A DNA stretch of 64,000 nt from an uncultured Clostridia bacterium (GTDB lineage Bacteria; Bacillota; Clostridia; Christensenellales; Borkfalkiaceae): assembly GCA_904419075.1 (NCBI GenBank), contig CAJFQM010000005.1, forward strand, positions 62,001 to 126,000, in the 5' to 3' direction. The notes beneath the pieces were generated by a model. That model did not search any database, was not told the origin of the DNA, and saw nothing but the letters and a program-made list of their open reading frames with translations. Of this stretch, positions 1 to 9,163 are shown in pieces (positions within the stretch are counted from its first letter, which is position 1; every line of letters begins with the position of its first letter). The position numbers and the translations under genes are program-made.

Positions 1-2694
1 GATTATAATTCAGGCGCTTATCAGAACGGCGGCGGGTATCGTGCCGGAGAAAATTATCCTACGAACGGAGCGTATCGACAGAATTCTTTCCGCCCCGAGC
101 AAACCTCTTCGACGGGAACGAACGGAACGGGAAACGCATTTTCTCCGTTCGGGATTTTTAATAACGGAAATTCGTCCGTGCGGGAAGAAAGAAAGGACGG
201 ATACCGTGAATATCAGCAGAGCAAAGAGTATTTATTCGGAGGAACACCTGCCGAAATTTATCGCAAAAATTTAATTTTTGACAGCAATGCGAACGTCAAT
301 AAGCGTCCTCCCGTAGACCCCAATCAGCCGACCGTATACGACAGCACTTTTGCCGATTCTTATTCCGCGGCATACGCCGATGCCGTGAACGGCGGTGAGG
401 AACCCGCTCGGCCCGCAAAGATTCTCACGGACAACACACGCGGGCAGGACTTGTATACGCCTCGGACACTCAGGGACAGCGACGGGGAGACGGGATTCGG
501 AAATGTAGCTTCCTCTCCTTCGTCCGTTTCGCCCGTGGAGCCTATACAACCGGCGGAGCCCTTCCGTACAGAACAGGTTCCCGTATATCGTCCGGAATCC
601 ATACAGCCGATGCAGACGCCGAACGTACATATTTCCGACCCTCGGTCGGAGACGTCCGAAAATTCGGAACCGTATTTCGATACGGCGTCGGGGGGTGTTT
701 CGAGAGAGGAAAGGGGGGAAAAAACCGAGATTGTTCCGCCCGAAGAACCCAAATCGGAAACTTCCGGAACCCGTCCGGGATTTTTCGATATTTTTTCTCC
801 GTCAAATCCCAATATTTACGGCAGGCGTGACGAAGAAGAAACGCCGCCCGCCGATGAGCCGAAGCCGACGAACGGCAGAGACGGCTTCGGACGAGACTTT
901 TCCGACAGGAATTCTTCCCGCGGTCTGTTGGATTCGGAAGAACCCGACGTGCGCGGCGGAGAGCGTTCCGTTTTTGAGTCCGGAAGAGAGGACGACGAAC
1001 TTCCCGCCGCTGACAGAAAAGATATTTTCGACGAAGAGGAGGAAGAAGATCCGTATACGCTTCGATCGGATTTTTCAGACAGCAGAAGGGGAAACATTTC
1101 CGAAGAACCTTCCGACAGACTTTCCTCGCGCGACAGGAGCGATCCGTTTGTTTCCGACCGACGGGAACAGACATTTGAAGAACCTCCTCGTCCCGTTCCG
1201 CCGCCTGTACCGAAACCTCGGGTGCATAAGCCTTATCAGCCGGCTCCGTTGGATTATTTCGATTGCAGAGACGTAGAACCCGATTCCAATGCGGAGGAAG
1301 TGGAAAACAACAAAATGACGATTTTGGAGACGTTGGACGCCTTCAAAGTGACGGACGCAACCATCGCTTCCGTCACTTACGGCCCGACCGTCACGCGCTA
1401 TAATGTAGTTATTCCCCGCAACATTTCAGCAAAGAAGGTCGTTGCTTTGGATCAGGAAATCGCCATGAGCCTCTATGCGAGCAAAGGGGTAAATATTTAC
1501 CCGAACTTTGAGGACGGTGCGGTGAGTATCGAAGTCCCCAATAAAAATCGTCAGTACGTTCAGCTCGGCTGTATGCTGACGGGAGACGGATTTGTGAAGT
1601 CCAAGCCCACCTCGTTGGTGTTTGCGATGGGAAAGGACGTCGGCAATCGTAAGATTTACGGCGATATCTGTAAAATGACGCACCTGCTCGTAGCGGGCGC
1701 TTCCGGTTCGGGTAAGAGCGTATTTCTCAGAAGCCTTATCATCAGTCTCATTTACAAATATTCTCCCGACGATCTCCGACTCATTCTAATAGACCCTAAA
1801 AAGACGGAATTCGTCATTTATGACCATTTGCCTCATCTGATGATCAATGAAATTATCACGGATATCAATAAAGTGATTCAAAGTCTCAACTGGGCGATAG
1901 GGGAAATGAACCGCAGATATGGCCTTTTCGAACAAAAGAGCCGTTCGGGAACGTACGTCGTCAATATTGACGAGTATAACGCAAATTTACAGCCGGGAGA
2001 GGAAAAGCTGGCGAAAATCGTCATTATCGTGGACGAGTTGGCCGATTTGATGCTGGCTGCAAAGAAGGAAGTGGAAGACAGAATTCAAAACCTCACGCAG
2101 AAATCCCGCGCCGCGGGAATTCATTTGATCCTTGCGACGCAACGTCCCTCCGCGGACGTCATCACCGGCGTCATCAAGGGAAATCTGCCTACGCGAATCG
2201 CGTTTTCCGTGGCCGCGGAAGTGGATTCGAGGGTCATTCTCGACGCTTCGGGCGCGCAGAAACTTTTGGGAAACGGCGACCTGCTCTATATTATGGCGGG
2301 AATGAATGCTCCTACCCGTGTGCAGGGTGCTTCCATTTCCTCCGAGGATGCCCAAAAGGTCATCAATTACATTAAAGCGAACAACGAAGCGGAATACGAC
2401 GAAAACGTTTCTGCCTTTATCAACAACACAAAAGCTCAGAGCGACGACGGAGACGGAGGAAGCGACGACGAGGGAATCGAAGAAGTATACATCGAGGCCC
2501 TTCGGTTTATTATCCAGAGCGGCAGCGCTTCTATCTCCATGATCCAGCGCAAATGTTCCGTGGGCTATAATAAGGCCGGAAAAATTATCGAATGGATGGA
2601 GGACATGGGCTATATCTCCGCATTTGACGGAGCAAAGGCGAGAAAGGTTCTCATTACCAAAGAGGAGTTTGAAAGTAAATACGGTCCCCTTTGA
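1..2694 (+). CDS. ftsK: DNA translocase FtsK/SpoIIIE, 5' end outside window
   Basis: ATP-driven DNA pump that moves chromosome ends through the division or sporulation septum. Frame 1 is open from the first base, so the gene begins upstream and the N-terminal membrane segments are not visible; 897 residues are seen. The first ~420 residues are a low-complexity Pro/Glu/Arg/Ser linker. The motor follows: Walker A GASGSGKSV (about 1699-1725), Walker B IIVDELADLM (about 2023-2052) and the conserved ATQRPSADVITG stretch. A C-terminal gamma winged helix for recognising polar DNA motifs spans about 2490-2670. The GTG at 178 is not a credible start because the same linker composition continues upstream of it. 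The long linker is typical of clostridial FtsK. It could be the sporulation-specific paralogue, which the visible part cannot decide. Confidence 0.93.
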   Translation, partial: DYNSGAYQNGGGYRAGENYPTNGAYRQNSFRPEQTSSTGTNGTGNAFSPFGIFNNGNSSVREERKDGYREYQQSKEYLFGGTPAEIYRKNLIFDSNANVNKRPPVDPNQPTVYDSTFADSYSAAYADAVNGGEEPARPAKILTDNTRGQDLYTPRTLRDSDGETGFGNVASSPSSVSPVEPIQPAEPFRTEQVPVYRPESIQPMQTPNVHISDPRSETSENSEPYFDTASGGVSREERGEKTEIVPPEEPKSETSGTRPGFFDIFSPSNPNIYGRRDEEETPPADEPKPTNGRDGFGRDFSDRNSSRGLLDSEEPDVRGGERSVFESGREDDELPAADRKDIFDEEEEEDPYTLRSDFSDSRRGNISEEPSDRLSSRDRSDPFVSDRREQTFEEPPRPVPPPVPKPRVHKPYQPAPLDYFDCRDVEPDSNAEEVENNKMTILETLDAFKVTDATIASVTYGPTVTRYNVVIPRNISAKKVVALDQEIAMSLYASKGVNIYPNFEDGAVSIEVPNKNRQYVQLGCMLTGDGFVKSKPTSLVFAMGKDVGNRKIYGDICKMTHLLVAGASGSGKSVFLRSLIISLIYKYSPDDLRLILIDPKKTEFVIYDHLPHLMINEIITDINKVIQSLNWAIGEMNRRYGLFEQKSRSGTYVVNIDEYNANLQPGEEKLAKIVIIVDELADLMLAAKKEVEDRIQNLTQKSRAAGIHLILATQRPSADVITGVIKGNLPTRIAFSVAAEVDSRVILDASGAQKLLGNGDLLYIMAGMNAPTRVQGASISSEDAQKVINYIKANNEAEYDENVSAFINNTKAQSDDGDGGSDDEGIEEVYIEALRFIIQSGSASISMIQRKCSVGYNKAGKIIEWMEDMGYISAFDGAKARKVLITKEEFESKYGPL

Positions 2695-2727
2695 TAAAAA
2701 ATTTTCAAAAATTTTATAAAACAGGCG

Positions 2728-2756
2728 TACGTATGTCATATTTATTGTGATATAAT
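2728..2756 (+). promoter_or_regulatory. extended -10 promoter for rimO operon
   Basis: TATAAT at 2751-2756 is preceded by TGA, giving an extended -10. The -35 region is poor. It lies 28 bp before rimO and would start the rimO-pgsA-cinA-recA-nadE unit. RBS AAGGAAGG is at 2765-2772. Confidence 0.5.
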
Positions 2757-2784
2757 AGAGTTGTAAGGAAGGATAAGCCAAAGA

Positions 2785-4119
2785 ATGTTGGAAAATAAAC
2801 TATTCGGAGTCATTTCGCTCGGCTGCGATAAAAACCGGGTGGACAGCGAGAAGCTCATCGGACTTTTGAAAGAGCGGAAGTGCGCATTGACGGACGATTT
2901 GTCGGAGGCGCAGATCGTGATCGTCAACACGTGCGCGTTTCTCGAATCGGCGCGGAAAGAATCGATCGAGACGATTTTAGAATGTGCAGGTTATAAAAAG
3001 AGCGGAAAGTTGGAAAAAATAGTAGTGACGGGCTGTCTGCCGCAAAAATTTATCGGAGAACTTTTCGATCCGCTTACCGAAGCGGACGTGTTTTTAGGCA
3101 TTCGGGATTACGACAAAATTTTTGAGGCGCTCGAAAAATCTTATGAGAGAAACGAGAGAGAAAATTATGTGGGCAAGGGGAACGACGGTTTCCGTTTCGG
3201 GCGGGTGCTCACTACCGAGCCGCATTATGCTTACCTCAAAATTGCCGACGGCTGCTATAATCATTGTACCTACTGCCTCATTCCGAAAATCCGCGGCCGA
3301 TATGTCTCCTATCCCATGGAAGATCTTTTGAAGGAGGCGGAGGAGCTCGGAGACGTTTCCGAACTTATCGTCGTCGCGCAGGATACGACGCGGTACGGAG
3401 AAGATTTATACGGGGAAAATCGTTTCGTAAATCTGCTTTCGGAACTTTCAAAGCTCGATAATATCCGTAAAATACGGCTGTTATATTGTTATCCGGACGT
3501 CATCGGAGAGGAATTGATTGCGGAAATCCGCGATAACGACAAGATCCTCAAATATATCGATATTCCTCTGCAACATTCGGAAAACAGAATTTTAAAACTC
3601 ATGAACCGCAAAGGCGGTCGGGAAAGTTATTTGGCGCTTTTGAAGAAATTGCACGAAGAAATTCCTCAAATCGCCGTTCGTTCCACGTTTATTTCGGGGT
3701 TTCCCGGAGAGACGGAGGAGGAATTTGAGGGCATGAAAACATTTTTGAGGGAAGCGAAATTCGCAAACTGCGGATTTTTTGCCTATTCCCGCGAACCGGA
3801 TACCGCTGCCGCCCGAATGAGCGGACAGATTCATCCTTCCACGAAGCGCCGCCGCGTGAGGGAATTATATGAGGTGCAAAGGGAAATTTCGGAAAAATTT
3901 CTCTCCTCTTTTGTGGGAAAGTCCCTCGAAGTGCTCTGCGACGGAATCGATTACGATAAAAATTGCTTTGTCGGCCGCGCGTATTTCAGCGCGCCCGAAA
4001 TAGACGGCAAAGTGTATTTCAACGCGCGGGAAGCCTCACAGGGCGAAACTTATCAGATAAAAATAAACAGGGCGGACAGTTACGACCTGTACGGTGAAAC
4101 GGAGGACTATCGTTTATGA
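2785..4119 (+). CDS. rimO: ribosomal protein S12 methylthiotransferase RimO
   Basis: Radical-SAM enzyme that adds a methylthio group to the conserved Asp of ribosomal protein S12. 444 residues, normal for the family. The N-terminal UPF0004 domain carries the auxiliary-cluster cysteines, starting with SLGCDKNRVDSE at residues ~11-22. The radical-SAM motif CYNHCTYC is followed by LIPKIRGRY, the RimO signature (MiaB reads differently here). A C-terminal TRAM domain follows at about 375-440. The ATG has AAGGAAGG upstream. The stop overlaps the pgsA start by 4 bp (ATGA), suggesting translational coupling. The ftsK-rimO-pgsA-cinA-recA order is a common Firmicutes arrangement. Confidence 0.95.
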   Translation: MLENKLFGVISLGCDKNRVDSEKLIGLLKERKCALTDDLSEAQIVIVNTCAFLESARKESIETILECAGYKKSGKLEKIVVTGCLPQKFIGELFDPLTEADVFLGIRDYDKIFEALEKSYERNERENYVGKGNDGFRFGRVLTTEPHYAYLKIADGCYNHCTYCLIPKIRGRYVSYPMEDLLKEAEELGDVSELIVVAQDTTRYGEDLYGENRFVNLLSELSKLDNIRKIRLLYCYPDVIGEELIAEIRDNDKILKYIDIPLQHSENRILKLMNRKGGRESYLALLKKLHEEIPQIAVRSTFISGFPGETEEEFEGMKTFLREAKFANCGFFAYSREPDTAAARMSGQIHPSTKRRRVRELYEVQREISEKFLSSFVGKSLEVLCDGIDYDKNCFVGRAYFSAPEIDGKVYFNAREASQGETYQIKINRADSYDLYGETEDYRL

Positions 4120-4706
4120 ATTTACCGAATAAAATATCCGTCGTGAGAATTTGCATGATTCCCGTTTTCGTGCTTTTCTTTTTCCTCGACGTTATTCCTT
4201 TCAATCATATCATCGCGGCGGTAATTTTTGCGCTCGCGGCACTCACGGACGCGCTCGACGGACATATTGCCCGTTCGAGAAATCTCGTGACCAATCTCGG
4301 AAAATTTCTCGATCCCATCGCAGATAAAGTATTGGTCGCCACCGCTTTTATCCTTATGTTGACCGAATACAGCATTTTCGGGCTTTGGGGAAGCTGGATT
4401 TATATCGCCGCATCGGTTTGCATCTGCGTCATTCTCGCACGGGAACTCATCATCAGCGCGTTCCGTCAGATCGCGGCCAGCGCGGGAATCGTGCTTGCGG
4501 CGGAAAAGCTGGGAAAATATAAGACGACTTTCCAAGACGGCTGCGTGTTTTTTCTCCTCCTTTCTGTCGATTTTTCCGGTACCGCGGGACAGGTCATCAA
4601 CATGATAGGACTCGTCCTGTTCGCGGTTGCGACGGTGCTCACGATCTGGTCGGGAATTTCTTACGTGGTCAAGAATAAAGCGGTTCTTAAAGATACCGCG
4701 AATTAA
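4116..4706 (+). CDS. pgsA: CDP-diacylglycerol--glycerol-3-phosphate 3-phosphatidyltransferase
   Basis: Integral membrane enzyme of phospholipid synthesis that makes phosphatidylglycerophosphate from CDP-diacylglycerol and glycerol-3-phosphate. 196 residues with several hydrophobic helices. The CDP-alcohol phosphotransferase signature is complete: D-x2-D-G-x2-A-R in LTDALDGHIAR, then G-x3-D-x3-D in GKFLDPIADKV (residues ~41-70). It starts inside the rimO stop codon. Placement next to cinA and recA matches pgsA in other Firmicutes. Cardiolipin synthase belongs to the same superfamily, but length and context favour PgsA. Confidence 0.93.
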   Translation: MNLPNKISVVRICMIPVFVLFFFLDVIPFNHIIAAVIFALAALTDALDGHIARSRNLVTNLGKFLDPIADKVLVATAFILMLTEYSIFGLWGSWIYIAASVCICVILARELIISAFRQIAASAGIVLAAEKLGKYKTTFQDGCVFFLLLSVDFSGTAGQVINMIGLVLFAVATVLTIWSGISYVVKNKAVLKDTAN

Positions 4707-4766
4707 AACAATGCGCATGCGTATTTTTACCAAAGCGGAACGTCGCGGACGGGAGGAAAATCGGTC

Positions 4767-5870
4767 ATGAAAACGGCGGGTATCGTTCTGAGAAATTTTA
4801 AAAACGGACTTTCCGAGCTGGATTTTTCTTCTTCCGACGCATTTTTGAAAGCGGGATATCCTTTTGAGGAAGTGCGCCTTCTTTCCCGCAAAGATCGGGA
4901 AACGTTTTTGAAAGCGGCGGAAGAGCTTGCGGCCGAATCGGAAAATCTTGTCGTGATAGCAGAAAAAAGTCTTTTACCGTCTGCGCGGGAATGGCTGTCG
5001 GAAAAATTCAATACAAATTTTTTGCAAGGTACGCTTTCGGGAGCCGGACTGTTTGAAAAGGAAAATGGCTCTTTGTTTCTCGTCTCTCCGGACGACGGAG
5101 AATCGGGCGCGGAATATGTCAGAAACATTTGTGTTCCTTTTTTGGAAAAAAAGTATTCCACCCGCTTCGACCGTATCGTTCTCCGCGCCGTAGGAGCGGA
5201 AAATGAACGTATCAAAGAGCTTTTGCGAGAAGCGCTCCGTATGAGCGGGGACAAGTTGACGTATAATGATAAAGAGAGGTACGGCGAAAGCGTGGTGGAA
5301 ATTCTCTATGACTCGTCTGCCCCGAAAATGCTCGCGGACGGCGTGTTGAGACTGTTTGCGGAAGGTTTGGGGGACGCGGTTTATGCATTGGACGATACGC
5401 CGTTGGAAAAGAGACTCGTTCAGCTTCTCAAACTTCGGGGAAAGAAAATCAGCGTCGCCGAATCGTTTACGGGCGGAGGCGTCGGAAGGCGGATCGTGTC
5501 CGTCCCGGGGGCGAGCGAAGTATATTTTGAAGGTTTGAACACGTATGACGAAAGGGCAAAAATCAAGCGTCTCGGTGTTTCCGAATATACGCTTAGAACG
5601 GTCGGAGCCGTCTCTGACGAAACGGCTTACGAAATGGCTGCGGGTTTGATCGCGTCGGGAGACTGCGACATTTCCATCGCGACGACGGGACTGGCGGGGC
5701 CGAAATCCGACCGCACGGAATTGCCCGTGGGACTGGCATACATCGCGATCGGTCTCAAAGAAAAGGTATACGTTTATCGTTACCGCTTTGAAGGGACGAG
5801 AGAGGAAATTACCGAAACGGCCATCAATTACGCGCTTTTTTTGGCCTATCGGCAATTGAAAAATTTATAA
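4767..5870 (+). CDS. cinA: CinA family protein with eroded N-terminal domain
   Basis: Canonical CinA has an N-terminal molybdopterin-binding-like (COG1058) domain, active on ADP-ribose in some members, and a C-terminal nicotinamide-nucleotide amidohydrolase domain (PncC) that recycles NMN. Here 367 residues are seen versus roughly 410 in family members. The C-terminal domain from ~residue 213 is clear: VAESFTGGGVGRRIVSVPGA, then ATTGLAGP and ELPVGLAYIAIG. The usual SCTGG reads SFTGG. The N-terminal half keeps the length and order of a CinA fold but lacks recognisable GTELLLGQ and GGLGPT motifs. RBS GGGAGG lies at 4750-4755. The context, pgsA-cinA-recA, is classical. Amidohydrolase activity is plausible; activity of the N-terminal domain is doubtful. 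Confidence 0.85.
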   Translation: MKTAGIVLRNFKNGLSELDFSSSDAFLKAGYPFEEVRLLSRKDRETFLKAAEELAAESENLVVIAEKSLLPSAREWLSEKFNTNFLQGTLSGAGLFEKENGSLFLVSPDDGESGAEYVRNICVPFLEKKYSTRFDRIVLRAVGAENERIKELLREALRMSGDKLTYNDKERYGESVVEILYDSSAPKMLADGVLRLFAEGLGDAVYALDDTPLEKRLVQLLKLRGKKISVAESFTGGGVGRRIVSVPGASEVYFEGLNTYDERAKIKRLGVSEYTLRTVGAVSDETAYEMAAGLIASGDCDISIATTGLAGPKSDRTELPVGLAYIAIGLKEKVYVYRYRFEGTREEITETAINYALFLAYRQLKNL

Positions 5871-5904
5871 AATTTCGTAAAAAAGATACAGGAGTAAATT
5901 TATA

Positions 5905-6972
5905 ATGAGTAACGAAAAAAACAGCGAAAAGAGCAAGGTAAACAGCGAAAAAATGAAAGCGCTCGACGCCGTGCTTTTGCAGATTGAAAAGCAGTACGGG
6001 AAGGGGTCGATCATGCGCCTCGGCGACGAAGCCGGCAAAACGGAAATCGAAGTCATTCCCACGGGCTGTCTCACGCTCGATTTGGCACTCGGAATCGGCG
6101 GTATGCCGCGGGGCAGAATCATCGAGATTTACGGTCCCGAATCCTCGGGCAAGACGACGGTCGCGCTCCATGCAATTGCGGAGGCGCAGAAAATGGGCGG
6201 CGTTGCGGCGTTTATCGATGCGGAGCATGCGCTCGACCCCGTCTACGCGAAAAAGCTGGGGGTCAACCTCGAAGATTTGTACGTCTCCCAGCCGGATACC
6301 GGCGAACAGGCTCTCGACATTACCGACGCGCTGGTCAGGAGTTCCGCGGTGGATATCATCGTCATCGACTCGGTGGCGGCGTTGACGCCGAAGGCGGAAA
6401 TCGAAGGCGATATGGGAGATAGTCATGTCGGGCTTCAAGCGCGGCTCATGTCTCAGGCTTTGAGAAAATTGACGGCAATCGTCAATAAATCGCATACCTG
6501 CGTCATTTTTATCAATCAGCTCAGAGAAAAAGTAGGCGTCATGTTCGGAAATCCCGAAACGACCCCCGGCGGCAAAGCACTGAAATTCTATGCGAGCATC
6601 CGCATCGACGTCAGAAGAATGGATTCGCTCAAAGACGGGGACGGAATCATGGGGAACCGTACGAAGGCGAAAATCGTCAAAAATAAGCTGGCTCCTCCTT
6701 TCAAACAGGCGGAATTCGATATTGTTTTCGGAGAAGGAATTTCTCAGCAGGGGTGTATCATCGATATGGGCGTTCAATACGATATCATTACGAAGAGCGG
6801 TGCATGGTTCAGCTATAACGGAAATAAAGTGGCTCAGGGCAAGGAGAAAATGCGCCAGTATCTGAAAGATAATCCCGAAGTGCAGGCGGAAATCGAAGCA
6901 AAAATCCGTGAAGCGGCGAAGGGCGGCACAGAAGAAGCGGAAACACCCGCAGAGGAAAACAAAGAAGAGTAA
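5905..6972 (+). CDS. recA: recombinase RecA
   Basis: Forms filaments on single-stranded DNA, drives strand exchange in homologous recombination and promotes LexA self-cleavage in the SOS response. 355 residues, normal. Visible motifs include Walker [10 protein letters not shown], the MAW region with [10 protein letters not shown], Walker [13 protein letters not shown], loop L2 around [20 protein letters not shown], and an acidic C-terminal tail rich in Glu. RBS ACAGGAG sits 9 bases before the ATG. There is no intein. It lies 34 bp after cinA and 27 bp before nadE, in one apparent transcription unit. I saw no obvious LexA/DinR box just upstream. Confidence 0.98.
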   Translation: MSNEKNSEKSKVNSEKMKALDAVLLQIEKQYGKGSIMRLGDEAGKTEIEVIPTGCLTLDLALGIGGMPRGRIIEIYGPESSGKTTVALHAIAEAQKMGGVAAFIDAEHALDPVYAKKLGVNLEDLYVSQPDTGEQALDITDALVRSSAVDIIVIDSVAALTPKAEIEGDMGDSHVGLQARLMSQALRKLTAIVNKSHTCVIFINQLREKVGVMFGNPETTPGGKALKFYASIRIDVRRMDSLKDGDGIMGNRTKAKIVKNKLAPPFKQAEFDIVFGEGISQQGCIIDMGVQYDIITKSGAWFSYNGNKVAQGKEKMRQYLKDNPEVQAEIEAKIREAAKGGTEEAETPAEENKEE

Positions 6973-6999
6973 ACCGTCGGAAAAACGAAAGGAAAATTC

Positions 7000-8922
7000 A
7001 TGAAATACGGTTTTGTCAAAGTCGCGGCGGTAAGTCCGGAGCTGAAAGTCGCGGACGTAAAATTCAATACGTTGAAAATCGAAGAAGAAATTGCAAGGCA
7101 GACGAAGGAAGGGACGGAAATTCTCGTCTTTCCCGAACTCTGCCTTTGCGGCTATACGTGCGGGGATTTGTTTTTACAGCCCCTTCTTTCGGAGTCTTGC
7201 AGAAGAGCGCTGAAAGAGCTTTCGCTGTTTACGCGCGGGATTTCCATGCTGATTTTCGTGGGACTGCCCATGGATTACATGGGAAAGTTATATAACTGCG
7301 CTGCGGCGCTCTGTAACGGAAGAGTACTCGGCATCGTTCCCAAGACGCACATTCCCAATTATTCGGAATTTTATGAGCAAAGGTATTTTTCTCCCGCGCC
7401 GAACGGGAACATTCCCGATTATCGGCTCTGGGAAGAGGAATGCACGACGTTCGGACCTAAGCAGATTTTTGCCGACGAAAAAAATCCCGAAGTAAAAGTG
7501 GCCTGTGAAATCTGTGAGGATTTATGGGTAGGTATGCCGCCCTCCGTTTATGCGGCTTCGGCCGGCGCGACGATCATCGTCAATCTTTCCGCATCAGACG
7601 AGACGATCGGGAAGGCGGATTATCGGAGAATGCTCGTCAAATCACAGTCGGGAAAGAATGTTTGCGCGTATGTCTATTCGGATGCGGGAACGGGCGAATC
7701 GACTACGGACATGGTTTTCGCCGGGCATAATCTGATTGCGGAAAACGCTTCCGTATTGTCGGAAAGTCTCCCTTTTTCAAAGGGAAGAGCGACGGCGGAA
7801 ATCGACGCTTCTTTCCTCGCGGCGGAACGCAGAAAACTGACGACCTTCACGGGCGCGGAAACGCCGTCGGATTTTATCGTAACAATGGCGGAATTTTGCG
7901 GGGACGGGGATCTGACTTTGCGAAAAGTTTCTAAAACGCCGTTTGTTCCGCAGGAGAACATACAACTCGGAGAGCGTGCGGAACTTATTTTATCCATACA
8001 GGCGCAGGGCTTGGCCCGCAGACTTTCTCATACGGGCGCAAAGACCGCGGTCATCGGAATTTCCGGCGGACTCGATTCTTCCCTTGCGCTTCTCGTTGCC
8101 GCACGGGCGTTTGAAATTCTCGGCAGAGATAAAAAGAATATTGTCGCCGTTACGATGCCCGGGTTCGGAACGACGGGAAAGACGTTTGACAATTCCCTGA
8201 AATTGATCGAATGTACGGGGGCAAGCGGGCGGACAATCAATATTTCCGAGAGCGTTTTGAAGCATTTTGAAGATATCGGCCACGACAGAAAAGTGTTGGA
8301 CGTGACGTACGAAAACGCCCAGGCGCGTATGCGTACCATGATTCTCATGGACATCGCAAACAAGACGGGAGGACTCGTTGTCGGAACAGGGGATTTGAGC
8401 GAACTCGCCCTCGGTTGGTGTACTTATAACGGGGATCATATGTCCATGTATGCCGTCAATTCCTCCGTACCCAAGACCTTGGTAAAACATCTTGTCCGAT
8501 ACGAAGGAATGCGAAAGGGCGGAGAACTTCAAAAAGTACTCGAAGCGATTCTTGCCACGGAAATTTCTCCGGAACTTCTTCCTCCCGATAAGGAAGGAAA
8601 GATTGCGCAAAAGACAGAGGATATTATCGGACCTTACGAGTTGCACGACTTCTATCTCTACCATGCAATCCGTTTGGGAGAAACGCCGAAAAAAGTATAT
8701 TATCTTGCCAAATATGCGTTCGGGAAGACCTATGACGAAAAAACGCTGTTAAAATGGCTGAAAAATTTTTACAGGCGGTTTTTCTCTCAGCAATTCAAAC
8801 GTTCCTGTATCCCCGACGGCGCGAAAATCGGCTCCGTCACGCTTTCTCCCCGCGGAGATTGGCGTATGCCTTCGGACGCTTCGGCAGAGCTTTGGCTGGA
8901 AGAATTGGACACGATACGTTGA
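7000..8922 (+). CDS. nadE: glutamine-dependent NAD(+) synthetase
   Basis: Last step of NAD synthesis: amidation of nicotinic-acid adenine dinucleotide using ammonia released from glutamine. 640 residues in two domains. The N-terminal nitrilase-type glutaminase has Glu in FPELCLCGY, Lys in PKTHIPNY and Cys in VACEICEDLW. The C-terminal synthetase has the ATP-pyrophosphatase loop GISGGLDSSLALL at ~350 and GTGDLSELALGW. Length matches the long glutamine-dependent type rather than the short ammonia-dependent one. RBS AAAGGA precedes the ATG. Its position between recA and rny is not the usual gene order. A strong terminator follows. Confidence 0.96.
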   Translation: MKYGFVKVAAVSPELKVADVKFNTLKIEEEIARQTKEGTEILVFPELCLCGYTCGDLFLQPLLSESCRRALKELSLFTRGISMLIFVGLPMDYMGKLYNCAAALCNGRVLGIVPKTHIPNYSEFYEQRYFSPAPNGNIPDYRLWEEECTTFGPKQIFADEKNPEVKVACEICEDLWVGMPPSVYAASAGATIIVNLSASDETIGKADYRRMLVKSQSGKNVCAYVYSDAGTGESTTDMVFAGHNLIAENASVLSESLPFSKGRATAEIDASFLAAERRKLTTFTGAETPSDFIVTMAEFCGDGDLTLRKVSKTPFVPQENIQLGERAELILSIQAQGLARRLSHTGAKTAVIGISGGLDSSLALLVAARAFEILGRDKKNIVAVTMPGFGTTGKTFDNSLKLIECTGASGRTINISESVLKHFEDIGHDRKVLDVTYENAQARMRTMILMDIANKTGGLVVGTGDLSELALGWCTYNGDHMSMYAVNSSVPKTLVKHLVRYEGMRKGGELQKVLEAILATEISPELLPPDKEGKIAQKTEDIIGPYELHDFYLYHAIRLGETPKKVYYLAKYAFGKTYDEKTLLKWLKNFYRRFFSQQFKRSCIPDGAKIGSVTLSPRGDWRMPSDASAELWLEELDTIR

Positions 8923-8940
8923 AGATTTCCGAGAAAGAAA

Positions 8941-8975
8941 AAGCGGAAGGAAAATGTTCCTTCTGCTTTTTTTAT
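8941..8975 (+). terminator. intrinsic terminator after nadE
   Basis: A 12-bp stem (8941-8952 with 8957-8968, one G-U pair) with loop AATG and a T tract to 8973 ends the rimO-nadE transcription unit. Confidence 0.9.
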
Positions 8976-9032
8976 AAAAAACAAAAAATTCAAATAATTT
9001 CACATTCGAAGTGATAAATTTGACCCAAACAA

Positions 9033-9061
9033 TTGACTTTTTCGCGAATATATTGTAAAAT
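9033..9061 (+). promoter_or_regulatory. sigma-A promoter for rny
   Basis: TTGACT (9033-9038), 17-bp spacer, TAAAAT (9056-9061). This leaves about a 95-nt 5' UTR before rny, long enough for regulation, though I recognise no known leader in it. Confidence 0.8.
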
Positions 9062-9163
9062 AAAAACAGATAGAAAAATAATGACGGCGGAAGTGGAAAT
9101 TTCCGCGAAATTTATTCGTTTATCGATAAATCTATACTAAATTTTAACCGCAGGAGGCACAAA

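Noticed and set aside
178-180. GTG as the start of ftsK
   Set aside because: The frame is open to base 1 with the same linker composition, so the true start is outside the window.
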